Source of the DNA: Candidatus Gastranaerophilales bacterium
GTDB lineage: Bacteria > Cyanobacteriota > Vampirovibrionia > Gastranaerophilales > UBA9579
Direction of reading: 5' to 3'
Assembly: GCA_028689995.1 (NCBI GenBank)
Contig: JAQVCB010000004.1
Location: forward strand, 1-64,000
DNA: 64,000 nucleotides
The position numbers were made by a program, and so were the translations under genes. Under the pieces are notes generated by a model, which was given only the letters and a program-made list of their open reading frames with translations, did not search any database and was not told the origin of the DNA. Shown piece after piece: positions 36,062 to 45,272 of the stretch (the first letter of the stretch is position 1; each line of letters begins with the position of its first letter).

Positions 36062-39000
36062 ATGCAATGTCCTCGCTGCAGAGAGGAAAATTCCGAAAAT
36101 AGTAAAGTTTGTACAAAATGCGGGCTAAAGCTTAAAATATCCTGTCCAAAATGTAAAAGCCTTAATTCTGTTGGACAGGAAAGATGTCGTATCTGCAAAC
36201 TTAAATTAATAACCTTCTGTCCTGAGTGTAAAGCTCCAAATTTTCCAAATGCATTAAATTGCAGAAAATGCGGCAGGAAACTGCTTGTTCAATGTTCTGA
36301 TTGTAAAGTTCTTAATCCTGCTGACAGGACTAAATGTATAAAATGCAATTCTGATTTAAAAGAAAAACAAATAGAAAAAATTCCTGAAGAAAAAATAGAG
36401 ATAGCTCCTGTAATAAAATCTGCAAAATTGCAAGAATATGCTGTTCTTTCGGTAGAACTTATTAATTTATCTGCTGTAAGAGCAAAAATTCAGAATTCAG
36501 ATATTGTTTTGAAACTTAGAAACTTCTTTTTTCATGTCGTGGAATTAAAGGCAAAGAAATTTAAGGAAGAATCTAATGTTCTTTCAGAGCAAACTGCGGC
36601 AATCAGTTTTGTATCTCAAAATAATACCAAGAATTCTGCACTTTATTCTATAATTGCGGCTCAAGGTATTCTTAAAGAAATAAATGAACTGAATTTTAAA
36701 ATTCAAAATACTCTAAAAATAAAATTAAAGGTAAAAATCGGTATTTCAATTGTTAATACTCATAATAATGAGTATTATTCCCAGGTGGAAAGGTCTGCAG
36801 CGAATGCAGATAATGTTGTAGTCAATACAAAAGTTTATAATTTAACTTTAGATAAATTTGATTTTGAAATAATGAGCTCGGTACCGGTGGGAGATAAACT
36901 TACAACTGTTTATAGGCTTTTGGATCCGCTTGGGATAAATTTAACCCCTGAAATCATAATAGAAGAACCGAGAATTGAATTTTCGGGTGAAGAAGTTATT
37001 TCAAAACCTGTTGAAGTGCCGGAGATTGAGAAAAAAGAACCAGAAAAACTTTCAGGAAAAAGAGAAGCCAGTCAGGATAATATTACAGGTTTCTTGATAA
37101 AAGCATTAACAGAGGTAAATGAAGGTTATATTATAGGAATTTCTGCTCCCGACGGGTCGGGGAAAACAACAGTTGTATCAGCAGCAAAACAGTTATTATC
37201 GGGAAGAAATATTAATTTCCTGATTGGTCAGTGCCAGCCTATAAATGAAATTATTCCTTTTGCTTATTTTCAGGATTTACTTAAAAATCTTTTCGGTCTT
37301 CCTCCTTTTATAACAAATGTAGAAGAATCTAAAAAGATTATTTCTCAATTTCTTCTTTCGGAATTAAAGATAAAAGATAGACGTATAGAAGAAACTCTCT
37401 TTAATTTATTAAATATGGATGATTTTCAAAGTGATATGGACATAGTAAATAATCAAAAAAGAGTATTCGAATGTATAAAAACAATATTTGCTTCATTAAA
37501 AGCTGTAAATAATATAGCGTTAGTGATAGAAGATTTTGAATTTATTGATTCCTTATCACTGGAATGTATTAAATATTTTGTCGATAGAGGATTTTTAGAT
37601 GAAAAATCTCAAATAATCGTTACGCATGCTCCAGAAGTTGATTTAAACAGTTATTTTGACATTCAAAATAAAGACGAGAGAATTTTCGATATATATTTAA
37701 AACCAATGTCAAAAGAAGAAGTGGATAAAATGATCCGGGATATATTGAACGGTCAGGATTTAATTCCGCCAAAACTGAAAGACAAAATTTATGATAATTC
37801 AAAAGGAATACCTGTATATATAGAACAGGCATTATGGTTGTTATTTGAAACAGGAGCCATATACAGCGATAATAATATTTTAAAATTCAATATTGAAGCA
37901 GCAAATTTGAATTTGCCAGATAAGGTGGAAGATATTCTTAAAATCAGGCTGACACAATTAAATAAAGCTTCTGCTGATTTAACAAAAATTCTTCTTAGTG
38001 CCTGTATGTTTGGGCAAAGATTCATGCCGAGTCTTCTGCAAACAACGGTAGAAATGGAAGAACAGCAGTTTATAAATTCTTTACATTCACTCGAATCGAA
38101 TGGACTTTTTATTCAATACGATCAATACAGTTTAATGTTCAAAAATAGAATAATATATAATCTTGTATATAATCAGGGATTTACTGAAGAAGAAAAAATA
38201 AATTATCACACAGTTGTATTGCAGGTATTGAGTAATTATACAAAAGCCAGCAGTGCAATGCTTGCAGCACATGCAGAACTTGCTAATTTGTCTAATGATG
38301 CTGTAAATTGCTGGAATCTGGCGAAAAAGGAAGCTTTGCTGCTTGGGGATATTAAATCCTATACAACTGCACAACAAAGGCTTCTCTCATTGCTTGAAGT
38401 AATGGATATTCCCGATAAAGACAATCTTAAACTTAGTATTTATGAAGAAGCAGGCAAGATAAATTATGAAATAAATCCTGAAGAAGCAATACTATATTTG
38501 TCCAATGCAATACTGGAAAGAGAAAAAAGAAATGAAATAGTAAAAATTATTGAATTAACAGGTTATCTTGCAAGAAGTAGCGAATTAACAGGCAATTATT
38601 CAGGTGTTATCGAATGTGTTGACAAAGCATTGTCAAAAGTCAGTAAAGAAAACAATCCTATTGAATATTCTCTGTTAAATTATTGCAAATTAGAGGCGAT
38701 ATACAATACTGGAAAATTGGAAGAAGCGATATATTTAGCTAAAAACGACATTTTACCGACATTAAAAACTGCTGTTTCAAAAAATAAAACTATTTCAGGT
38801 TTAAGTCTTGAAGATTTAAATTATACTGAAATAGAAACAGAACTTATTCTGGCAAGGGCATATGCTGTTCAAGGGAATAGAGAAGCTCTGAATATTGCTA
38901 ATGCCCTTATGCTTAAGGCGAATGAACTTGGCCTTATAGAAATTGAAATACAGGCAAAACTTATAGAAGCCCTTTATAAAACTTTACAGGGAGAAATTAA

Positions 39001-39769
39001 TTCTGCAAATGCGATATTAGAATATTTAAAACCATTAATATCTCAAATGCCCGATAATAATAGTATAAAATTATATTGGGGATTCATTAATCTATTGTCA
39101 AATATTCTTTGTGGGAATTTTGATGCGGCAAAAAACATCATTGACTCAATCATGGCTATTGCAGAAGGCATTAAAGACTACAATCTCTGGGCAATAATTA
39201 AATTATTTGAAGGTAAAATTTATAAGGAATCGCAGAATTTTGAAAAGGCAAAGACGCTATATAGTGATTTAGTGCTGTATTGTTCTGAGAGAAAGCTGGC
39301 AATGGGAGCTTTGTTTGGATGGTATTTATTTGCTGAAGTTGAAATTGCTGAAACAAATGTAGAAAAAGCACAGGAAATTGCAGAAAGAGCACTGGAAATA
39401 TCGCAAAGAGCAGGAATAAATAATTATTTTCTAACAATGCTTTTGCAAAGACAATTAGGAGAAATTCAAATTATAAAAGGAGACTTTGAAGCAGCAAGAA
39501 TGCATGTGGAACAAGCCCTTATGTCAGCGAGAAATTTGGATTTATATTTGCTTCAATCCAAGCTGTTTTTGACTTATGGTAAAATTTTCCAGGAAATAGC
39601 TGCAATATCGGGTGAAGATAAACAAAAAAATGCAGATCTTGCCCATGAATATTTTATGGAATCGCTTGATATTGCTCAAAGATTAGAAAATGAGCATATG
39701 ATACTTCAGATTGAAAAAGAATTTACCAGTTTAAGCACTTTCTGTCAGTTATCAGGGATTATCATTTAA
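36062..39769 (+). CDS. Zinc-ribbon, pseudo-cyclase, STAND ATPase and TPR protein
   Basis: A 1235-residue multidomain protein. Residues 1-100 hold eight CxxC pairs (CPRC, CTKC, CPKC, CRIC, CPEC, CRKC, CSDC, CIKC), i.e. four zinc ribbons. Residues about 125-295 look like a class III nucleotide cyclase domain (YAVLSVELINLSAVRAKI) but the metal-binding Asp residues are missing. An AAA/STAND module follows with Walker A APDGSGKTT near 361 and Walker B ALVIEDFEFID. The C-terminal half is helical repeats of TPR type (MGALFGWYLFAEVEIAET). It is probably a signalling or regulatory ATPase. The partner is unknown. Confidence 0.78.
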   Translation: MQCPRCREENSENSKVCTKCGLKLKISCPKCKSLNSVGQERCRICKLKLITFCPECKAPNFPNALNCRKCGRKLLVQCSDCKVLNPADRTKCIKCNSDLKEKQIEKIPEEKIEIAPVIKSAKLQEYAVLSVELINLSAVRAKIQNSDIVLKLRNFFFHVVELKAKKFKEESNVLSEQTAAISFVSQNNTKNSALYSIIAAQGILKEINELNFKIQNTLKIKLKVKIGISIVNTHNNEYYSQVERSAANADNVVVNTKVYNLTLDKFDFEIMSSVPVGDKLTTVYRLLDPLGINLTPEIIIEEPRIEFSGEEVISKPVEVPEIEKKEPEKLSGKREASQDNITGFLIKALTEVNEGYIIGISAPDGSGKTTVVSAAKQLLSGRNINFLIGQCQPINEIIPFAYFQDLLKNLFGLPPFITNVEESKKIISQFLLSELKIKDRRIEETLFNLLNMDDFQSDMDIVNNQKRVFECIKTIFASLKAVNNIALVIEDFEFIDSLSLECIKYFVDRGFLDEKSQIIVTHAPEVDLNSYFDIQNKDERIFDIYLKPMSKEEVDKMIRDILNGQDLIPPKLKDKIYDNSKGIPVYIEQALWLLFETGAIYSDNNILKFNIEAANLNLPDKVEDILKIRLTQLNKASADLTKILLSACMFGQRFMPSLLQTTVEMEEQQFINSLHSLESNGLFIQYDQYSLMFKNRIIYNLVYNQGFTEEEKINYHTVVLQVLSNYTKASSAMLAAHAELANLSNDAVNCWNLAKKEALLLGDIKSYTTAQQRLLSLLEVMDIPDKDNLKLSIYEEAGKINYEINPEEAILYLSNAILEREKRNEIVKIIELTGYLARSSELTGNYSGVIECVDKALSKVSKENNPIEYSLLNYCKLEAIYNTGKLEEAIYLAKNDILPTLKTAVSKNKTISGLSLEDLNYTEIETELILARAYAVQGNREALNIANALMLKANELGLIEIEIQAKLIEALYKTLQGEINSANAILEYLKPLISQMPDNNSIKLYWGFINLLSNILCGNFDAAKNIIDSIMAIAEGIKDYNLWAIIKLFEGKIYKESQNFEKAKTLYSDLVLYCSERKLAMGALFGWYLFAEVEIAETNVEKAQEIAERALEISQRAGINNYFLTMLLQRQLGEIQIIKGDFEAARMHVEQALMSARNLDLYLLQSKLFLTYGKIFQEIAAISGEDKQKNADLAHEYFMESLDIAQRLENEHMILQIEKEFTSLSTFCQLSGIII

Positions 39770-39770
39770 T

Positions 39771-41621
39771 TTATTTATGAAAATATTTATACACTTTTCG
39801 AGAATAGGTTTTGCCTATTACTCTTGCTATTTCAGATTCATTTGTGTTCATTATGCCTTTAATATCTCCAAAATGCTCCAGAAGGAGTTTCTTTTTATTC
39901 AGGCTTAAGTTCGGAATTTCATCAAGAATTGATTTTATTGCCTGATTTTCTCTTAATTTTCTGTGATAGTTTATTGCAAACCTGTGAGCTTCATCTCTGA
40001 TTTTTTGAAAGACAAACAGAGCCTGAGAATTAGTCGGGAAAATTACAGGATTTGTTTCTTCAGGGATGAAAATTTCTTCAAATTTCTTGGCAAGCGAAAC
40101 AATCGACTGATGAACAAGCCCAAGCTCATCCAGAGATTCTATTGCTGCGCTTAGTTGACCTTTTCCGCCATCAACTATAATTAAATCAGTAAGGTCAAGA
40201 TTATCCTTTAAAACTTTTGCATAATGTCTTTTTATAACTTCTTTCATTGAAGCGAAATCATCAGGCTTGCCTTCGGCTGTTGATCTTATTTTAAACCTTC
40301 TGTATTCTGTTTTGCATGGTTTACCGTTGATAAAAACAACCATACTGGCAACAGTATTTGTACCCTGAATGTGAGAAATATCAAAACATTCCATCTTATG
40401 CGGGAATTTAGGCAGATTTAATTTTTCCTGAATGTAGCTTCCTACTTCATTCCAGTCACTTTGAAGTTCAGTCATCTTTTTAAGTTTTATGTTTTCAAGG
40501 TGGGCAGTTGCATTTTTAGAAGCCATTTCAATAAGCTCAAACTTTGTTTGCAGTTTAGGAGTTATAATACTTACTTTGCTTTTTTTTCTACTGCTCAGCC
40601 AGTCTATAATTAAATTTTTATCATCTTCTTCTATTTCTTCTGGGATTAATATCTCTTTTGGAATTTCATTATCATTTATCATCTGATAATATTCCTGAAT
40701 AAATGCAATTATAGCTTCTGATATAGAATGTATTTGATTTAAAGTCATTTCAAAGTCATATTTGTCAATTAGTCTGCCATCTCTGACTTTTAGTACAACT
40801 ATGCTAATCATAAGATTATCACTGTCATATCCTATTATATCCTGATTCAGGCTTGTATTATCCGATACAACTTTTTGTTTGCCGACAACTTTGAGTACAT
40901 CAAAATAACTGTCCCTGTATCTGGCGGCTTTTTCATAATCCTGCTTTATTGAATACATTTCCATATGTTTTTTTAATTCTTCAAGAAGTTCTGTCTGCTT
41001 ACCGGAAAGAAATAATTCAACCTGTTTTACTATAGTTTTGTATTCCTCTGGACTTATGAGTCTCTGGCATGGGCCAAGGCATTTGCCGATCTGATAATAC
41101 ATGCAGGGGCGATCTCTAAAACGAGGGATTTTGCATTGTTTGAGAGGAAACAGTTTTTTTATAAGTTCAAGTGTTGAATACATTGCCCGTGCATCTGTAT
41201 AAGGACCAAAATATTTGCCTTTAACAGTCTTTTGATCAACTTTTCTTGTTATTATAACTCTTGGATATTCTTCTTCTGTGATGGTAAACCACGGAAAACG
41301 CTTGTCATCTTTAAGAAGAACATTATATTTTGGCTTGTGCTTTTTAATAAGGTGGGATTCAAGAATTAGAGCTTCAATTTCAGAGTCAGTAATGATGAAT
41401 TCAAATCTCACAATTTGAGGTACCATTACTGCAAGCTTAGGAGAGTCATGTTTGCCTGTAAAGTAGCTTTTGACTCGTTTTTTAAGATTTTTAGCTTTGC
41501 CTATATATATTATCTGGTCTTCGCTGTCATACATAAGGTAACAGCCCGGATAATCAGGCAAAAGCGAAAGAGATTCTTTTATTGAAATTTTGGTTTTCAT
41601 ACTTTCCTGAAATTGACTCAT
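39771..41621 (-). CDS. uvrC: Excinuclease ABC subunit C
   Basis: UvrC makes both incisions in nucleotide excision repair. The N-terminal GIY-YIG nuclease domain reads GCYLMYDSEDQIIYIGKAKN, followed by the Cys-rich IPRFRDRPCMYYQIGKCLGPC, a UVR motif near 205-235, the RNase H-like domain (CFDISHIQGTNTVASMVVF, LIIVDGGKGQLSAA) and a C-terminal helix-hairpin-helix. The 616-residue length is normal. An internal ATG (MKTKISIKES, 41600) has AGGA upstream and is an alternative start. uvrA and uvrB are not in the window. Confidence 0.96.
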   Translation of the reverse strand: MSQFQESMKTKISIKESLSLLPDYPGCYLMYDSEDQIIYIGKAKNLKKRVKSYFTGKHDSPKLAVMVPQIVRFEFIITDSEIEALILESHLIKKHKPKYNVLLKDDKRFPWFTITEEEYPRVIITRKVDQKTVKGKYFGPYTDARAMYSTLELIKKLFPLKQCKIPRFRDRPCMYYQIGKCLGPCQRLISPEEYKTIVKQVELFLSGKQTELLEELKKHMEMYSIKQDYEKAARYRDSYFDVLKVVGKQKVVSDNTSLNQDIIGYDSDNLMISIVVLKVRDGRLIDKYDFEMTLNQIHSISEAIIAFIQEYYQMINDNEIPKEILIPEEIEEDDKNLIIDWLSSRKKSKVSIITPKLQTKFELIEMASKNATAHLENIKLKKMTELQSDWNEVGSYIQEKLNLPKFPHKMECFDISHIQGTNTVASMVVFINGKPCKTEYRRFKIRSTAEGKPDDFASMKEVIKRHYAKVLKDNLDLTDLIIVDGGKGQLSAAIESLDELGLVHQSIVSLAKKFEEIFIPEETNPVIFPTNSQALFVFQKIRDEAHRFAINYHRKLRENQAIKSILDEIPNLSLNKKKLLLEHFGDIKGIMNTNESEIARVIGKTYSRKVYKYFHK

Positions 41622-41721
41622 AATAAATTATAGCAAAATGGGGCGGTAAATGTTATTTCAGATTATTTGAAGTTACTCTACCTGAACTGCTAAATTGCTG
41701 AATATTTTATTATAATTAGTT

Positions 41722-41848
41722 TGTCACCCGAGCGGAGCGAAGCGGAGTCGAATGGGTCTTACTAATTTACGGTACACTAAAAGCATTCACTGGTAAGATC
41801 CCTCCACGGAGCCTGCCTTGAGCGTAGCCGAATGGAGTCGGGATGACC
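41722..41848. repeat. Family D repeat copy between uvrC and DUF192 gene
   Basis: Bounded by TGTCACCCGAGCGGAGCG and, inverted, GGAGTCGGGATGACCA, with inner GTCTTACTAA and GGTAAGATCC arms. A diverged, more GC-rich variant of the GTCATCC-type repeat without the long outer arms. Confidence 0.65.
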
Positions 41849-41889
41849 AATTAAATATAATTTGTAGATTTAATTTTTTAAGCACATGA

Positions 41890-42234
41890 TTACTCGTAAA
41901 ATTCCAGAGCATCGTCAATATTTATTTCAAACCGTTCAATTGTTTCTGCTGGCAGTTCAAGAACGCTGTGAGCAGTGAAAACAAGAGGGGAAACTTTGCA
42001 GGGAGTCATGTTTTTCATTAAAAATTTTACTTTGTTTGATTTATCAAGGAATATAGCATCGAAATTAAATCTCATAAAAAATGAGTGAATGCTGTTGCAG
42101 GGAATAATCTGCAATCCTTCACCTTCATTGAGATTTGATCTGTTAAGTAGCCCGATAAATCTCGAGATAGTGTTATTTGCAACTTTAACCTTATTTGCAA
42201 CTATTTTTTGATTTGAGGTATTAATTACTTTCAT
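41890..42234 (-). CDS. DUF192 family protein
   Basis: A 114-residue protein with the DUF192 layout: SRFIGLLNRSNLNEGEGL, CNSIHSFFMRFNFDAIFLD and VLELPAETIERFEI. Homologues are often exported or membrane-anchored, but this copy has no signal peptide. The function of the family is not established. The ATG has no strong ribosome site. Confidence 0.82.
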   Translation of the reverse strand: MKVINTSNQKIVANKVKVANNTISRFIGLLNRSNLNEGEGLQIIPCNSIHSFFMRFNFDAIFLDKSNKVKFLMKNMTPCKVSPLVFTAHSVLELPAETIERFEINIDDALEFYE

Positions 42235-42287
42235 GGATTTTATTTTACAATAATATTTTTATTTTTTCATATAAAAGCAAAGATTTT

Positions 42288-42630
42288 TACGTTTGAATCG
42301 GTAAATTTGCTAATTTGTCGGAACAATGTTGAATTATATTCAAATTTATAGCTTATTGTTCCTCCTCATCCACAAGGGGCAGAGCAAATTTACCTGTATA
42401 TGTCGCTCATAAGAAATGCACAAAATTTTCATATGCTACAAAAATTACCTGTTGTTGACAATCTTCTTTCATTTATTTTATTTTTGTTTTAGTTAGAAGT
42501 TTTTAAAATGCAGAAATTCAGGTTTTTATAGTCAAAATAGTTATATTCTGTGGAGATTATATTCAACAGGTAATTTTTTCCGCCAATGAAAAGTTTTTAG
42601 CATTTCTAATTCACTTTTTGCAAGATATTC
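42288..42630 (+). repeat. Family A structured element, copy A2 (no insertion)
   Basis: The same plan as A1: GGTAAATTTGCT (42300-42311) with AGCAAATTTACC (42383-42394), inner GGAACAATG with TATTGTTCC, the linker TGTCGCTCATAAGAAATGCA, and domain 2 arms AAAAATTACCTGTTG (42440-42454) and complement (42564-42578). The inner-stem change from C-G-T-T to T-A-T-T keeps pairing. It lacks the 121-bp insert of A1 and thus shows the empty site with a single TTAGAAG. Confidence 0.85.
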
Positions 42631-42651
42631 AACAATTTATAATCTTCTAGT

Positions 42652-42805
42652 TTCAAGGAGTCATCTTGAGTGGAGCTATAGCGGAGTCGAAAGATCTTAC
42701 CAATTTTGGAGTAATCTTACAATATTGGTAAGATGCCTCGACTTCGTTCGGCATGACAATAACGAGAGTTGTCATGCCGCACTTGATGCGGAATCTATTC
42801 AACTT
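42652..42805 (+). repeat. Family D repeat next to A2, plus a short GTCATGCCG hairpin
   Basis: The first part (to about 42761) is closely related to the D copy after A1: GTTTCAAGGAGTCATCTTGA, TCGAAAGATCTTACCAA and TTCGGCATGACA. Directly after it lies GTTGTCATGCCGCACTTGAT followed by GCGGAATCT, a short hairpin repeat of the GTCATGCCG type seen dispersed in other bacterial genomes. Confidence 0.7.
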
Positions 42806-43148
42806 TCAAGTTTAAACAATAATTTGTAGGTATAAAACACTATCTTTTAATGTATTACAGCATTTCACCATTAATTTATTTTGGACAGTAGTGGAACTTT
42901 TTATAGAAGCATGCCGAGATGTAATTTTCTGCCAATTATCCATTTATAAAGTCATAATACTCTTTCAATACTTTTCTTCTCATGATGCCTTTATTATTGT
43001 GTTTGCTGGTTTCTCAACTTAAACAATTTATATTTCAAGTTTGTATAAAAATTACAACACTCACTTTAAATCTCACCTAATGTTTGTTATAATAATAATT
43101 ATAATACTTTAAATCTCATTAATCTACAGGATAAATTATCTTACCAGA

Positions 43149-43165
43149 ATTGTTATTATAACAAT
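43149..43165. promoter_or_regulatory. 17-bp palindrome before the recombinase gene
   Basis: ATTGTTATTATAACAAT is a perfect palindrome (8+1+8) ending one base before the first ATG of the recombinase frame and 31 bases before the preferred start. A related TTGTTATAATAATAATTATA lies about 65 bases upstream. This looks like an operator for a dimeric regulator overlapping the promoter, or possibly a recombinase site. Confidence 0.5.
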
Positions 43166-43196
43166 AATGTTTTTTATAGAAACAGAGAAAGAAATT

Positions 43197-44027
43197 ATGA
43201 GTAAAGAAAGAGTCAGAAAAATTTTAGAAAACTTCCTGAGCGAGATGGCAAATGCCAAGAAATCCCGCCATACTATAGTTAATTATAGAAGTGATCTGGT
43301 TCATTTTATTGACAATTGTTCAAGCGGCATTGATGGTTTGACAGTAGAAACTTTACGAAGTCACCTTGACGGGTTGAATTCAAAATCACCAACTACAAAA
43401 GCAAGGCATATCAGCAGTCTTAAATCATTTTTGAACTGGTGTTACAGGAAGGATTATATACCGCATAATCCTATACTTAAAATTGACAGTGAAAAGCCAA
43501 TAATTGCTCAACTTCCCAAAAAAATTGAAAGAAATTCCATAGAAAAAGTGATTTTTTCCGTAGAAATTTTCGATAAACACAATAAAGTTAACGTTAATAA
43601 TCTTAAATACAGACTTTTGTTTACATTAATGATAGAAGCAGGTCTTAAGGTTTCGGAAGCTTTACATTTGAATTTTGAAGACATCGAGTCTGAAACACGG
43701 ACAGTATTAATTAATTCCACGCCAAAACGCAGAGTAACTCTCTTTTCATCCGATTCAGTCAAATTGCTTGAGTTGTATAAAAATGAAATAGGTATAAATT
43801 CAGGATTTATTTTTAAAGGAGGTGAAACAGATTCTAAATCTCTAAGCTATCAGGCAGTTAATCGTTTTTGGAGAAAATGTTGCCAGAAAACCGGTAAAAA
43901 TATTACATTGCAGCAGCTCAGAGATTATTATGCACGGGAGCTTATTAGAAAAGGCTTCAATATTGACGTTGTCAGTAAAATACTTGGTCACAAAAAAATT
44001 CAAACAACTGTTAAATATTTCCAATAA
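43197..44027 (+). CDS. Degenerate tyrosine recombinase, Xer-like
   Basis: The protein has an N-terminal SAM-like core-binding domain (SRHTIVNYRSDLVHFI) and a phage-integrase catalytic domain. Compared with XerC/XerD, the first catalytic Arg is Lys (GLKVSEALHL), the first His is Gln (LQQLRDYYARELI) while its Arg is kept, the second His survives in ILGHKKIQTT, and the Tyr is in VKYFQ. The chain ends two residues after that Tyr, so the C-terminal exchange helix is absent. Strand-exchange activity is doubtful. The track start 43167 abuts a palindrome; I choose ATG 43197. Confidence 0.8.
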   Translation: MSKERVRKILENFLSEMANAKKSRHTIVNYRSDLVHFIDNCSSGIDGLTVETLRSHLDGLNSKSPTTKARHISSLKSFLNWCYRKDYIPHNPILKIDSEKPIIAQLPKKIERNSIEKVIFSVEIFDKHNKVNVNNLKYRLLFTLMIEAGLKVSEALHLNFEDIESETRTVLINSTPKRRVTLFSSDSVKLLELYKNEIGINSGFIFKGGETDSKSLSYQAVNRFWRKCCQKTGKNITLQQLRDYYARELIRKGFNIDVVSKILGHKKIQTTVKYFQ

Positions 44028-44049
44028 GAAATAGAGGCTGAGTGAGATT

Positions 44050-44331
44050 ATGATACTTGAGTTTAAAGTGGATGAAAATATTGTTGAAGCGGCATGGCTG
44101 AAGACTTTGTACGATCTAATTGAAGAATTAAACTGTAGATGTAATACCTACGTTGAAGAAACTTACAATAAGTCATATAAAAGCTTTGTTAGAACAAGAG
44201 TGGTAGAGGTTTTTGGTTCCAATACCATGGTAAGCTGGTTAAAATTAAGAATGGAACGCTATAATCATTTTGTTGATTCATTTAACTCCAAACCTGAAGT
44301 TATAATAATTTCAGACAGAGATGATGATTAG
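44050..44331 (+). CDS. Small protein of unknown function downstream of recombinase
   Basis: A 93-residue protein, 22 bases after the recombinase stop, with GAGTGAG before its ATG, so probably co-transcribed. I do not recognise it. It is predicted to be mixed helical, with a conserved-looking MVSWLKLRMERYNHFVDSF helix and an acidic end (SDRDDD). It has no membrane segment. It is convergent with the STAS gene eight bases away. Confidence 0.55.
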   Translation: MILEFKVDENIVEAAWLKTLYDLIEELNCRCNTYVEETYNKSYKSFVRTRVVEVFGSNTMVSWLKLRMERYNHFVDSFNSKPEVIIISDRDDD

Positions 44332-44339
44332 TTTTATAG

Positions 44340-44699
44340 CTAACCAACTATTAGTGTATCAGACAGTGCTTCTTCACAAAATTCTTCTTCCGGCATGCAT
44401 ATATCAAAAACTTTGTTCAAACGTGTTTGAAACATCATTTGGGCTACGTATGGCTGTAGGCCATATAGCCTGATATTTATTTCATTATATAGAGCGAATT
44501 TTTGAATATTCAAAAGAGATCCTAACCCTGTACCATCTATTCTGGGTATATTTGAAAGATTTAAAAGTATATTATGGTAGCCCTGATCAATAATCTCATT
44601 TATAGTGCTTTTTAATTTATTTACATTATTCTTTAAAAATATGTCTTTAGTTAGATCGAAAATACAAAAATTACCGATAATTCTGTAAGAAAATTCCAT
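44340..44699 (-). CDS. STAS-domain protein, anti-sigma factor antagonist-like
   Basis: A single STAS domain of about 119 residues, recognised from ILLNLSNIPRIDGTGLGSLL and its size. In SpoIIAA-type antagonists the loop is D-S-S-G-L with the first or second Ser phosphorylated; here it is D-G-T-G-L, so a Thr could be the phospho-site or regulation may be lost. No partner anti-sigma kinase is in the window. The track starts at GTG 44708. I prefer ATG 44699 (MEFSYRIIG), with GAGGG upstream. Confidence 0.8.
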   Translation of the reverse strand: MEFSYRIIGNFCIFDLTKDIFLKNNVNKLKSTINEIIDQGYHNILLNLSNIPRIDGTGLGSLLNIQKFALYNEINIRLYGLQPYVAQMMFQTRLNKVFDICMPEEEFCEEALSDTLIVG

Positions 44700-44708
44700 T
44701 AAATTCAC

Positions 44709-45272
44709 ATCCCTCTATGAAACCAAACTATTAGACGACTTTTTATTCTCTTTATTGCGACATTGTTATAAAAACTAATTTTTGAAATAGATATCCAATG
44801 TCATATCTGAAAAATAAAAAATCACCTCCAATTAGGTCACACCAAAGGGTGCGGGTAAAATAATAAACATTTACGTGATCAATTATCAGTATACTAACAG
44901 AGATTTGTGTATTAAACAAATTGTAAATTATTTCTTGGGGATAAAAATTTTAAAAATAACTTCTTTTTCTTGATTTTAGATAATTATAGACGATGTTTCA
45001 TAGTCGGAATTTAGTTTACAATCTTTCGAGAAATATATTTTTTGGATATAGGTAATTATATTCTTAATAAAAAATTCTATTCGCCTCGTTATTAGATACG
45101 GTGCGGATTTTTTAAGGTATTATTATGTAAAATTATTTCGGTTTCTCATTATGCTTGATGTTCAGGAGATTTTCATTATAAAATATTTACATGGCTTTTT
45201 AAAATAAAAACTTATCGTTTTAAACATGCCTGTTTTGTTCAAGAAGGAAGGGTTAAGACTAAAGGATAATTA
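44709..45272. other. Long intergenic region between divergent STAS and membrane protein genes
   Basis: About 560 AT-rich bases with no supportable ORF and no copy of the repeat families. It should contain promoters for both flanking genes. A perfect ribosome-site complement, GGAGGTGAT (minus strand, 44829-44821), stands about 120 bases before the STAS start without a convincing ORF after it. Confidence 0.4.

Noticed and set aside
42260-43148. Search for tRNA, tmRNA, SRP RNA or 6S RNA in the repeat-rich gaps
   Set aside because: No tRNA T-loop/acceptor pattern and none of the conserved cores of these RNAs was found; the hairpins are explained by the repeat families.
44790-44829. Perfect ribosome-site sequence GGAGGTGAT on the minus strand
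   Set aside because: The nearest ATG is 16 bases away and opens only eight codons; no convincing product. It is noted in the intergenic entry only.
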